NCBI RefSeq assembly: GCF_900130065.1
Contig: NZ_FQXV01000019.1
Location: forward strand, 1-49,062
DNA length: 49,062 bases
Source of the DNA: Sporobacter termitidis DSM 10068
Lineage (GTDB): Bacteria; Bacillota; Clostridia; Oscillospirales; Oscillospiraceae
Reading direction: 5' to 3'
Under the pieces are notes generated by a model. The model made no database searches. It was not told the origin of the DNA and saw only the letters and a program-made list of their open reading frames with translations. The position numbers were made by a program, and so were the translations under genes. Numbering within the stretch: the first letter of the stretch is position 1; each line of letters begins with the position of its first letter. This document shows, in pieces, positions 31,061 through 39,725 of the stretch.

Positions 31061-32602
31061 ATGATCACTCTGCAAAATGTGAGCTTTCGCTACGGTACAG
31101 GCGGCGACGCGTCCGGCGGTGTCCGGGAGGTGGACCTCCACATCCGAAAGGGCGACTGCGTGGTGCTCTGCGGCAGGAGCGGCTGCGGCAAGACGACGCT
31201 GACCCGGCTGGTAAACGGCCTGATCCCGCATTTTTACGAGGGGGTGCTCTCAGGCGAGGTGCGGGTGGGTGGCAGGGACAGTGCCGCGCGCTCTCTGGCA
31301 AAGACCGCCGAAATCGTGGGCTCCGTGTTCCAGAACCCGCGCAGCCAGTTTTTCAATGTGGACACGACGGGCGAGCTCGCCTTCGGCTGCGAGAACCAGG
31401 GCCTGCCCCGGGAGGAGATTTTAAGGCGGGTGGACGGCGCCCGCGTTCTCTTCGGCCTGGACGGCCTGATGGACCGCAGCATCTTCGAGCTCTCCGGGGG
31501 CGAAAAGCAGCGCATCGCCTGCGGCTCCGTCTATGCCGCAGGCCCCGAGGTCTATGTTCTCGACGAGCCCTCGGCAAACCTCGACGCCGGCGCCACGGAA
31601 AAGCTCCGGCAGATCCTGGCCGCGCTCAAGGCCCGGGGCAAAACGCTTTTAATTTCCGAGCACCGCCTGTACTATCTCGCGGAGCTGGCCGACATGTATC
31701 TCTATATGGAGGACGGGAGAGTGACAAGGGCGCTGGATCGGCGGGAGATGCGCGCGCTGCCGCCCGGCGAGCGGGCCGCCATGGGTCTGCGGAGCCTTGA
31801 CCTAAACGGCGCGGACTATAGGGGACGGGCTGCCGCGCCTCGGGACGGCGGCGCCCTGCTCATTGAAAACCTCGTCTGCAGGCGCGGCCGCCGGAGGGTG
31901 CTGGACATCCCGCGGCTGAGCCTCCCCTCGGGCGAAATCCTCGCGGTGGTGGGCGCAAACGGCGCGGGAAAGTCCACCTTTGCCCACTGCCTGGGCGGTA
32001 TCCTCAGGCATAAGGGGACCTTTTCCGTGGACGGGAAAGCCCTGAGCGATAAAAAGCGCGTTGAAATGAGCTATATGGTCATGCAGGATGTGAGCCGCCA
32101 GCTGTTTACGGAGAGCGTCCTGGAGGAGCTCTCGCTGGGGCGGCGGGAGGCGCCCGTCAAAGAGGCGGAGGACCTGCTGCGGGCGCTCGGCCTGTACGAG
32201 CTCCGGGATAAGCACCCCATGGCCCTGTCCGGCGGACAGAAGCAGAGGCTCGCCGTGGCCGCCGCCGCGTTCGCGGGCAAGGAGATCCTCCTCTACGACG
32301 AGCCGACGAGCGGGCTCGACGCCGTTAACATGCGCAGGATATGCGCTCTCATTCAGGATATGGCGGACCGCGTGTTCATCACGGCCGTCATCACCCATGA
32401 TCTGGAGTTTATTTTAAGCTGCTGCACCTCGGTGCTGGAGCTGTCCGGCGGGACCGTGACCGATCATTACGCCCTGGATGGTCCCGGCGTGGAAAAAATC
32501 AAACGGCATTTTTTGAAGGAAGTGGTCAATTATGAAACAAAAGGAAACAGCGGCAAAACCGAAAACCGGCATGGCGCGGCTGCTGGAGCTGGCGGCTACT
32601 AA
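31061..32602 (+). CDS. ecfA: ECF transporter ATPase with two fused ABC domains (EcfA/A')
   Basis: 513 aa; the start is MITLQNVSFRYGTGG at 31061 after GGGGAGAGGGG; ATG 31046 in the EcfT stop is an alternative. The open frame can be extended to 30776 but that overlaps EcfT. Two full ABC domains: first Walker A GRSGCGKTT, signature LSGGEKQRI, VYVLDEPSANLD; second GANGAGKST, signature LSGGQKQRL, ILLYDEPTSGLD. This is the fused EcfA1-EcfA2 arrangement. The frame runs 71 nt into the next gene; the last ~22 residues (NYETKGNSGKTENRHGAA...) look like out-of-frame read-through, not an ABC sequence. Confidence 0.88.
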   Translation: MITLQNVSFRYGTGGDASGGVREVDLHIRKGDCVVLCGRSGCGKTTLTRLVNGLIPHFYEGVLSGEVRVGGRDSAARSLAKTAEIVGSVFQNPRSQFFNVDTTGELAFGCENQGLPREEILRRVDGARVLFGLDGLMDRSIFELSGGEKQRIACGSVYAAGPEVYVLDEPSANLDAGATEKLRQILAALKARGKTLLISEHRLYYLAELADMYLYMEDGRVTRALDRREMRALPPGERAAMGLRSLDLNGADYRGRAAAPRDGGALLIENLVCRRGRRRVLDIPRLSLPSGEILAVVGANGAGKSTFAHCLGGILRHKGTFSVDGKALSDKKRVEMSYMVMQDVSRQLFTESVLEELSLGRREAPVKEAEDLLRALGLYELRDKHPMALSGGQKQRLAVAAAAFAGKEILLYDEPTSGLDAVNMRRICALIQDMADRVFITAVITHDLEFILSCCTSVLELSGGTVTDHYALDGPGVEKIKRHFLKEVVNYETKGNSGKTENRHGAAAGAGGY

Positions 32603-34352
32603 AAAGCCGCTGATGATCTCATCGGTGGTCCTGTCGGCACTGGCCTCCGTGGCCTCGTTTATCCCGCACATCGCCATATACTTTCTCATACGGGAGATCA
32701 TTGGGGTGTATCCGGATTTCGGGAACCTGGATTTGCGGACGGCCCTGGACTATGGCGGGCTGGCGCTGGGCGGCATCCTGCTCAACGTCCTGCTGTATTT
32801 TGCGGCGCTGATGTGCTCGCACCTGGCGGCGTTCGGCACGCTGTACGAGCTGAAGGTGAATTTTGCGTCCCATCTGGCCAAGGTGCCGCTGGGCTTCCAC
32901 GTGCTTGTGGGCAGCGGCAAGCTGCGCAAGATCATGGACGAGAATATTGAGAAGATCGAAGGTTTTATCGCGCATCAGCTCCCTGATATTGTGGCGTCCT
33001 TTGTGGCGCCGGTCGTGATGCTCGTCATTTTGTTCGCGGTGGACTGGCGCTTCGGCCTTGCGGCCACGGTGGGCATCATTATTGCCTTTGTGATCCAGAT
33101 GAAGGCCTACGGCAACGACGGCGCAAAGAAGATGATGGATAAATATCAGACCTCCATGGAGGATATGAACAACGCCGCCGTCGAGTATATCCGCGGCATC
33201 ACCGTCGTCAAGGCCTTTAAGCAGACGGTGTACTCCTTCCGCAGAATGCACACCGCCATCAGGGAATACACCAAAATGGTCATTCCCTATACGCTGAGCT
33301 GGGAAAACTACATGTCGGCCTTCACCACCATCATCAACAACGTCTACCTGTTTTTGATCCCGGCGGCCATCCTGGTAGGGCTCCGCACGGCGGACTACGC
33401 CGCGTTTGCGGTTGCGTTCATCTTCTACCTGATTTTTGTGCCCTCTATCGCCACCGTCATGATGAAGATCATGTACGTCGCCTCAAACGGCCTGAACATC
33501 ATCGGCGGCGTCGAACGCATGGACGAAGTCCTGCACACAGCACCCCTGCCCCAGGCGCGGCTTCCTAAGGAGACCCGGGGGCACGACGTCGCCTTTGAAA
33601 ACGTGTCCTTCTCCTATGCGGGGACGGCGGCGGAGGCACTGTCCGGCGTCTCCTTCCGGGCGGAGGAGAATCAGATCACGGCCATTGTCGGCCCCTCGGG
33701 CGGCGGCAAGAGCACCATCGCGCACCTCATCCCGCGCTTTTTCGACGTGACGGAGGGGCGCATCAGGATCGGCGGCGTGGATGTACGCGATATGAGGAGC
33801 GAATATCTCATGGAAAAGGTCAGCTTTGTATTTCAGGATGTGTTCCTGTTCAAGCAAAGCATCCTGGACAACATCCGCCTTGGCAACCAAAGCGCCACGG
33901 ACGAACAGGTGATCGCGGCGGCGCGGGCGGCCCAGTGCCACGAATTCGTCGAGAAGCTGCCCGACAAATATCATACGGTCATCGGTACAAAGGGCGTCCA
34001 TCTCTCGGGCGGGGAGCAGCAGCGTATCGCCATCGCCCGGGCCATCGTCAAAGACGCGCCCATCATCGTGCTCGACGAGGCCACGGCGTTTTCCGACCCA
34101 GAGAACGAATACCTGATCCAGCGGGCCTTTGAAAAGCTGATGCACGGCAAGACAGTGATCATGATCGCCCACCGCCTGTCCACCGTCCGCAGCGCCAACA
34201 GGATCGTCGTCATGGACAAGGGGCGCCTCATCGAGCAGGGCGGGCACGGCGCGCTCCTGGCAGGCCGCGGCAAATATTTCGACATGTGGAACATGTATAC
34301 GAAAACGCTTGACTGGAAAATGGACAGAAGGGGGGCCGGGGTACATGCGTAA
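32532..34352 (+). CDS. ABC half-transporter, YbtP/IrtA-like (siderophore import type)
   Basis: 606 aa; GAAGGAAG lies 9 nt before the ATG, which is inside the end of ecfA (71-nt overlap). A six-helix exporter-type membrane domain (about 30-320) is followed by an ATPase: Walker A GPSGGGKST, signature LSGGEQQRI, and LDEATAFSDPENE, whose AF(A/S)DPENE form is typical of YbtP/YbtQ and IrtA/IrtB. Those proteins have an exporter fold but import Fe-siderophores. It is the partner of 34345-36108, which overlaps it by 8 nt, so a heterodimer is expected. Confidence 0.85.
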   Translation: MKQKETAAKPKTGMARLLELAATKKPLMISSVVLSALASVASFIPHIAIYFLIREIIGVYPDFGNLDLRTALDYGGLALGGILLNVLLYFAALMCSHLAAFGTLYELKVNFASHLAKVPLGFHVLVGSGKLRKIMDENIEKIEGFIAHQLPDIVASFVAPVVMLVILFAVDWRFGLAATVGIIIAFVIQMKAYGNDGAKKMMDKYQTSMEDMNNAAVEYIRGITVVKAFKQTVYSFRRMHTAIREYTKMVIPYTLSWENYMSAFTTIINNVYLFLIPAAILVGLRTADYAAFAVAFIFYLIFVPSIATVMMKIMYVASNGLNIIGGVERMDEVLHTAPLPQARLPKETRGHDVAFENVSFSYAGTAAEALSGVSFRAEENQITAIVGPSGGGKSTIAHLIPRFFDVTEGRIRIGGVDVRDMRSEYLMEKVSFVFQDVFLFKQSILDNIRLGNQSATDEQVIAAARAAQCHEFVEKLPDKYHTVIGTKGVHLSGGEQQRIAIARAIVKDAPIIVLDEATAFSDPENEYLIQRAFEKLMHGKTVIMIAHRLSTVRSANRIVVMDKGRLIEQGGHGALLAGRGKYFDMWNMYTKTLDWKMDRRGAGVHA

Positions 34353-36108
34353 GCTCCAGAGCTTTTTGATGCTGACCGATAAGGGGTATTCCGATTTAAA
34401 GAAAGCCATCGCCGCCTGCACGCTCACAAACCTGGCGCTGATGCTGCCTTTCATGGTGACCATCCAGATTTTCGCGGAGCTTTTAAAGCCGCTGATGGGA
34501 CAGGAGCTGTCCTGGACCAGGATGTGGCTTTTCCTGGGGGGCGGCATCGTCGCCGGCGTGCTGGTGTTTTTCGCCAGCAAAAACGACTATAAAAAAACGT
34601 ACATCACCTCGTATATGGAGGCCGAGACCTCACGGATCAGCGTTGCCGAGCACATCCGAAAGCTGCCCATGAGCTTTTTTAACTCCAAGGATCTGTCCGA
34701 GCTCACCACGAATATCATGGCCGACTGCTCGACGACGGAGCACGTTTTGAGCCATATCATCCCGCAGCTGAGCGCCAACGCCATCTCCATCACGCTTGTC
34801 TGTATCCTGATGGCCGCCTTTGACTGGCGGATGGCACTGGCCGTGTTCGTCACCGTACCGGTTGCACTGCTCATTATCCTGGCCAGCAGGAGGATACAAA
34901 ACCGCCTGAGTGAAAAGCAGGTGGACTCGAAGCTGAAAGCGTCCGGCCAGGTGCAGGAGTATCTGGAGGGCATCAAGGTCATCAAGGCCTGCGGGCTGGA
35001 CGGCTCAAAATTCGCGGCGCTCGACAGCGCCCTGCGCCTGATGAAAAAGATGGCCATCAAAATGGAATTTGGCACCGGCGTCTTCGTCACCGGGGCGCAG
35101 ATGATCCTGCAGGCGGGCGTGGGCCTGACGGTTTTCACCGGCACATACCTCCTGACCGGGGGCAGGATCGAGCTCATCCCGCTGTTGATGTTCTTTGTCA
35201 TCGTCGTCAGGATCTACGGTCCGGTCCTCGTGGAGTTCACCCTCCTGCCGGAGCTCTTTTATCACCGCATCGCCACAAAACGGATGCGCACGCTGATGGA
35301 TACGCCGGTCATGGAAGGCGACGCGGAGAAAAAGCTCGGGCGCTGGGACATCGACTTTGAAAACGTGTCTTTCAGCTATAACGCGAAAAATCCCAAGGAG
35401 GACGCGGTGATCAAGAACCTGACGGTGTCCATCCCGGCAGACGCCATCACGGCGCTGGTAGGCCCCTCCGGCTGCGGGAAGAGCACCGTTTCGAGGCTCA
35501 TCGCGCGGTTCTGGGATGTGGGTGAGGGCTCCGTCAAAATCGGCGGCGTCGATGTGAAAACGCTGGACCCCGAGCACCTGATGAGCTATATGTCCTTCGT
35601 CTTCCAGGATGTGGTGCTGTTTAACGACACGGTCTACAACAACATCCGCGTCGGGAACATGGAGGCCTCCGAGGCGCAGGTTATGGCCGCGGCCAAGGCC
35701 GCCTGCTGCGACGAATTCATCCGCGCCCTGCCGGACGGCTATGAGACGATGCTGGGCGAAAACGGCAGCACGCTTTCCGGCGGCGAGCGCCAGCGGATAT
35801 CCATCGCCCGCGCGCTTTTGAAAGACGCGCCCATCGTCCTCCTGGACGAGGCGACCGCCTCCCTGGACCCGGAAAACGAGGCGCTCATTCAGCAGGCCAT
35901 CTCCAAGCTTATCGCGGGCAAGACGGTCATCGTGATCGCCCACCGGCTCAGGACCGTGGCGGGCGCGGATAAAATCATCGTCCTCAATGACGGCCGGCTG
36001 GCCGAGGAGGGCACCCACGAAACGCTGATGCAAAACAAGGGCCTATATGAAAGGCTGTACCGCATTCAGCAGGAGAGCCTGGGCTGGAGCGTCCGGGCAG
36101 CACAGTGA
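34345..36108 (+). CDS. ABC half-transporter, YbtQ/IrtB-like (siderophore import type)
   Basis: 587 aa from ATG 34345 (GGGGGG region upstream; earlier ATG 34309 is 12 codons longer). Membrane domain about 20-315, then ATPase: Walker A GPSGCGKST, signature LSGGERQRI, IVLLDEATASLDPENE. It is the second half of the heterodimer with the previous gene. Both follow the ECF S, T and A genes, so one locus encodes two kinds of import machinery. No siderophore biosynthesis gene is in the window, so it may take up siderophores made by other bacteria. Function inferred from family and context. Confidence 0.85.
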   Translation: MRKLQSFLMLTDKGYSDLKKAIAACTLTNLALMLPFMVTIQIFAELLKPLMGQELSWTRMWLFLGGGIVAGVLVFFASKNDYKKTYITSYMEAETSRISVAEHIRKLPMSFFNSKDLSELTTNIMADCSTTEHVLSHIIPQLSANAISITLVCILMAAFDWRMALAVFVTVPVALLIILASRRIQNRLSEKQVDSKLKASGQVQEYLEGIKVIKACGLDGSKFAALDSALRLMKKMAIKMEFGTGVFVTGAQMILQAGVGLTVFTGTYLLTGGRIELIPLLMFFVIVVRIYGPVLVEFTLLPELFYHRIATKRMRTLMDTPVMEGDAEKKLGRWDIDFENVSFSYNAKNPKEDAVIKNLTVSIPADAITALVGPSGCGKSTVSRLIARFWDVGEGSVKIGGVDVKTLDPEHLMSYMSFVFQDVVLFNDTVYNNIRVGNMEASEAQVMAAAKAACCDEFIRALPDGYETMLGENGSTLSGGERQRISIARALLKDAPIVLLDEATASLDPENEALIQQAISKLIAGKTVIVIAHRLRTVAGADKIIVLNDGRLAEEGTHETLMQNKGLYERLYRIQQESLGWSVRAAQ

Positions 36109-36134
36109 TGTTGTGTGAATTGACCTGATAATTA

Positions 36135-36158
36135 TATATTGAATATAAGTTCAAAATA
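36135..36158. repeat. Copy 2 of the 24-bp palindromic element
   Basis: 21 of 24 bases equal the perfect palindrome at 10747-10770; arms TTGAA / TTCAA are kept. Like copy 1 it sits between convergent genes. Preceded by CTGATAA, as copy 1 is by CTGATA, so the similarity reaches about 30 bp. Confidence 0.6.
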
Positions 36159-36161
36159 AAC

Positions 36162-36193
36162 AAAAAGGCCTGTTGGCAAGCGGTGCGGCCTAC
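36162..36193 (-). terminator. Weak terminator candidate of the flavodiiron gene
   Basis: Minus strand AGGCC-N16-GGCCT followed by TTTTTG; it overlaps the stop codon. A 5-bp stem only. Confidence 0.35.
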
Positions 36194-37377
36194 ATTGCGG
36201 CGATTTTTTCCCCGAATTCAAAAGCGCGCCGCCTGGCGTCGCCATCCGGGTTCCACTGATTCTTAAAGCCCTGATCGACGATTTGGAAGCCGGCGTCCTC
36301 CAGCATGGCGCTGATGACGCCGACCGCTTCGCCGCTCCAGCCGTAGCACCCGAATGCCGCGGCCTTTTTGTTTTTGAACCGGAGCTCTTTCATCAGATGT
36401 ATAAACCCGGCGATCGAATGCAGGACGCTTCTGGAGTTCGTCGGTGACCCCACGAGGACGGTTTTTGATTTGAAGACCTCCGTGATCACGTCGTTTTCAT
36501 CGCTTTTTGTAATGTTGAACACCTTGACGGCCACGTCGGGAGCCGCCGCGTGTATGCCCTCGGCGATCTTTTCGGCCAGGGCCCTGGTGCCGTTCCACAT
36601 GGTGTCGTAAATAATGGTTATCTGGTTTTCCTGATAATCGTCGGCCCAAAGCGCGTACTTCTCCACGATCTGCATGGGATTGTCGCGCCAGACGACGCCG
36701 TGGCTCGTGGCGATCATATCGATCTGCAGGTTAAAGGCAGTGATCTCTTCCAGCTTTTTGCGCAATATCTGGCTGAAGGGCGTCAGGATATTGGCATAGT
36801 ACTTCATGGCTTCGTTCATCAGGCCGCACTGGTCGACCAGGTCGTTGAACAGGGCGGTGGTGGCCAGGTGCTGGCCGAAGGCATCGTTGCTGAACAGAAT
36901 TTGGTCGCCCGTGAGGTATGTGGCCATGCTGTCCGGCCAATGCAGCATCGGCATTTCCACAAATATGAGCTCCTTGCCGTTGCCGACGCTCAGCTTGTCC
37001 CCGGTTTTGACGACATGAAAATCCCAGTCCTGATGATACTGCCCCCGCAGAGATTTGACCGCGTTGGCCGTGCAGTAGATCGGTGTTTTCGGGATGCGCT
37101 GCATCAGTGCGGGAAGCGCGCCGCTGTGATCAGGCTCGCCGTGATTGGCGATAATGAAGTCGATTTGATTCAAATCGATTTCAGAGGCCAGATTTTCAAC
37201 AAATTCCTTCGCGAAAGGTGCCCACACCGTGTCGATCAGGACCGTCTTTTCTTCTTTTATGAGGTATGCGTTGTAGGAGGAGCCGTTGTGTGTGGAATAT
37301 TCGTTGCCATGAAATGTCTGGAGCTCCCAGTCGACCTTGCCGACCCAAAAAACATTGCCTTTTAATACACTTTTCAT
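36190..37377 (-). CDS. fprA: Flavodiiron protein (FprA-type A-type flavoprotein)
   Basis: 395 aa; AAAGGTGA lies 7 nt before the ATG. N-terminal metallo-beta-lactamase-like diiron domain (1-250) with the ligand motif H-x-E-x-D-H in NHGEPDHSG, His in MLHWPDSM, Asp in SNDAFGQH and His in SHGVVWRD. C-terminal flavodoxin domain (about 255-395) begins ITIIYDTMWNGTRALAEKI, with LVGSPTNSRSVLHSI and GCYGWSGEAV as FMN-binding loops. The full length and both domains are intact. It reduces O2 to water (or NO to N2O) with electrons from rubredoxin or F420 and protects anaerobes. It is a single gene, convergent with the siderophore operon. No rubredoxin gene is nearby. Confidence 0.95.
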   Translation of the reverse strand: MKSVLKGNVFWVGKVDWELQTFHGNEYSTHNGSSYNAYLIKEEKTVLIDTVWAPFAKEFVENLASEIDLNQIDFIIANHGEPDHSGALPALMQRIPKTPIYCTANAVKSLRGQYHQDWDFHVVKTGDKLSVGNGKELIFVEMPMLHWPDSMATYLTGDQILFSNDAFGQHLATTALFNDLVDQCGLMNEAMKYYANILTPFSQILRKKLEEITAFNLQIDMIATSHGVVWRDNPMQIVEKYALWADDYQENQITIIYDTMWNGTRALAEKIAEGIHAAAPDVAVKVFNITKSDENDVITEVFKSKTVLVGSPTNSRSVLHSIAGFIHLMKELRFKNKKAAAFGCYGWSGEAVGVISAMLEDAGFQIVDQGFKNQWNPDGDARRRAFEFGEKIAAM

Positions 37378-37936
37378 TGCGTTTCACCTTTCTTTCCGTC
37401 CTTGGTATCGCTTGTGCCAGTATTGCCGCCGAGGGGCAAAATGATTTTCCGATGATATACATCTTAATTGATTTTTTAAAAATATTCCATTGTATTTGCA
37501 ACGAAATGCTTCCAGGCGGCGTTGCTTTTTTCTTTCCCTCTGCCGCCGGCTGTCCGCAATGGAATTCCCATTGTCTTAATTATAATGAGTAAACCATGTG
37601 ACGAATACCGGAAATTAAGTATCGACGTCCCATAAACTCCTACCTATCCTACATAAAAACACCTACACAGATATGGTAATTTAATTATTTACAAAGCGTA
37701 ATAAATTTTGTAAATTTATTTTAGAGATATAATATTATATTACTATTTTGCGCCCGTCGGGCGCACTCCGGACAGCGTCGCCCCGTTTCGACAAAAATCG
37801 CGGCGAGGCGCGGGAAAATCGTTTTTGTCGAAGTTTTTACAAGTGCTTATCTATACTTTTTGAGAGCCATCATCTATAATATTGACGGAATCGTATAATT
37901 ATTGATATTGTCAATGAAAGATAAGGAGGAAACCGC
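37378..37936. promoter_or_regulatory. 559-bp AT-rich divergent region with dyads before the carboxyltransferase operon
   Basis: No gene was found here. Visible signals: an operator-like inverted repeat ATTTACAAA-N11-TTTGTAAAT (37687-37715), whose TTTACA may also be a -35; a GC palindrome GCGCCCG-T-CGGGCGC (37750-37764); a perfect 11-bp inverted repeat TTCGACAAAAA / TTTTTGTCGAA (37787-37797 and 37822-37832). TATACT at about 37853-37858 is a possible -10 for gcdA without a good -35. AAGGAGG lies just before the ATG at 37937. No riboswitch class was recognised. Confidence 0.45.
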
Positions 37937-39700
37937 ATGAGTACATTTGGATACTCTATGCCCAGCTATTTCCAGAACATGAACACCATAGGCGCGCCCA
38001 TTGACACGGCGAATGCCGAAAACGAGGCCGAACTGAAAAAAATCGAGGAAGAGCTTCAAAAAGAGCTTTCCGACATCCTGGCCTCGGGCCGTACCGACGA
38101 ATCGCTCAACAAGTCCGGTCAGATGACCGCGATGCAGCGGCTGAATCTGCTCGTAGACGAGGGATCCTGGTTTCCGCTCAACAGCCTTTATAATCCCGAG
38201 GACAATGCCGACGGCAGCACCGGCGTCATCACAGGTCTCGGCAAAATCCATGACAAGTGGGCTGTGATCATCGCCTCCGATAATAAAAAGCTGGCCGGCG
38301 CCTGGGTTGCCGGTCAGGCCCTGAAGCTGACCCGCGCAACCGACATGGCCAAGCAGCTGAACATTCCGCTTGTCTACGTGCTCAATTGCAGCGGTGTCAA
38401 GCTGGATGAGCAGGAGAAGGTTTACGCCGGCCGCGTCACGGGCGGTACGCCCTTCTTCCGCCATGCCGACCTGATGCAGCTCGGTATTCCGATCATCTGC
38501 GGCATTTACGGCACGAATCCCGCCGGCGGCGGCTATCACGCCATCAGCCCCACCATCCTTTTGGCCCATGAAAAGGCGAATATGGCGGTCGGCGGCGCCG
38601 GCATTGTCGGCGGCATGAATCCTAAAGGCTACGTGGACAAGGAGACCGCCCAGACCCTCATCGACGCCACGAAGGGCGCGAAGGAGGAGGATCCCCCCGG
38701 ATCGGTGTCCGTCCACTTCGGCGAGACCGGCTTCTTCCGCGAGGTCTACACCCAGGAGGAGGGCGTGCTGGAGTCCATCAAGAAGTACATGGACGCCATC
38801 CCCGCTTACAACGAAAATTTCTTCCGCGTGGACGATCCCAAGGAGCCCGCGTATTCCTCCTCGGACCTGTATACCCATGTTCCCTTCAACCAGCGCCGCG
38901 CTTACGACGTGCGCAAGGTCCTGGCCTGCCTGTTTGACGGCAGCGAGTTTATGGAATTCAAAAAAGGCTACGGCCCCGAAATCGTCGCCGGCCTTGCCAA
39001 GGTCAACGGCCTTTTGTGCGGCGTCGTGGCAAACTATCAGGGCATGCTCCCGAACTATCCGGAATACCGCGAGAACGGCGTCGGCGTCGGCGGCAAGCTG
39101 TACCGCCAGGGCCTCATCAAGATGAGCGAATTCGTCACGCTGTGCGCCAGAGACCGTATTCCGCTCATCTGGCTCCAGGACACCACCGGCATCGACGTGG
39201 GCGACCCCGCTGAAAAGGCCGAGCTCCTGGGCCTTGGACAGTCCCTCATTTTCAGCATCCAGAACGCGAAGATTCCCCAAATGGAGATCACTCTCCGCAA
39301 GGGCACGGCAGCCGCCCACTACGTTATCGGCGGTCCCCAGGGCAACGATACCAACGTCTTCAGCCTCGGCACCGCGGCCACCGAGATTTATGTCATGCAC
39401 GGTGAGACGGCCGCCGCGGCCATGTATGCCCGCCGGCTTGCGAAGGATCAGGACGCGGGCAAGGACATCCAGCCCGTCATCGACAAGATGAACGATCTGA
39501 TCAAGAGCTACTATGACAAGTCCCGCCCGGGCTACTGCGCCAAGGTCGGCTTTGTGGACGAGATCGTCCGGATGGACGGACTGCGCGGCTATATCTGCGC
39601 TTTTGTCGGCGCCGCCTATCAGAATCCCAAGAGCCTGTGCGCGTTCCATCAGATGCTGACACCGCGCGTCATCCGCGACTGGGATGCGCTGAACGCGTGA
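37937..39700 (+). CDS. gcdA: Glutaconyl-CoA decarboxylase/carboxyltransferase alpha subunit (GcdA-like, 12S-type)
   Basis: 587 aa, the same length as I remember for Acidaminococcus GcdA, and the sequence follows it closely by memory: starts MSTFGYSMPSYFQNM, then NKSGQMTAMQRL, VASDNKKLAGAWVAGQA, TPFFRHADLMQLGIPIICG, YGTNPAGGGYHAISPT, KGYGPEIVAGLAKVNGLL, RKGTAAAHYV and RLAKDQDAGKD. Two crotonase-fold carboxyltransferase halves with the oxyanion-hole Gly repeats (GGGYH; IDVGDPAEKAELLG). It moves CO2 from an acyl-CoA (glutaconyl-CoA expected) to or from biotin on the carrier protein (41284-41679). Methylmalonyl-CoA is an alternative, but similarity to GcdA is much stronger. First gene of the operon; the next gene starts 25 nt later. 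Confidence 0.88.
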   Translation: MSTFGYSMPSYFQNMNTIGAPIDTANAENEAELKKIEEELQKELSDILASGRTDESLNKSGQMTAMQRLNLLVDEGSWFPLNSLYNPEDNADGSTGVITGLGKIHDKWAVIIASDNKKLAGAWVAGQALKLTRATDMAKQLNIPLVYVLNCSGVKLDEQEKVYAGRVTGGTPFFRHADLMQLGIPIICGIYGTNPAGGGYHAISPTILLAHEKANMAVGGAGIVGGMNPKGYVDKETAQTLIDATKGAKEEDPPGSVSVHFGETGFFREVYTQEEGVLESIKKYMDAIPAYNENFFRVDDPKEPAYSSSDLYTHVPFNQRRAYDVRKVLACLFDGSEFMEFKKGYGPEIVAGLAKVNGLLCGVVANYQGMLPNYPEYRENGVGVGGKLYRQGLIKMSEFVTLCARDRIPLIWLQDTTGIDVGDPAEKAELLGLGQSLIFSIQNAKIPQMEITLRKGTAAAHYVIGGPQGNDTNVFSLGTAATEIYVMHGETAAAAMYARRLAKDQDAGKDIQPVIDKMNDLIKSYYDKSRPGYCAKVGFVDEIVRMDGLRGYICAFVGAAYQNPKSLCAFHQMLTPRVIRDWDALNA

Positions 39701-39725
39701 CAAGCAAAATTTGTGAGGTGATAAA

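Noticed and set aside
33483-34580. 365-codon minus-strand frame across the two YbtPQ-like genes
   Set aside because: Antisense to two conserved ATPase domains; no ribosome binding site or recognisable fold.
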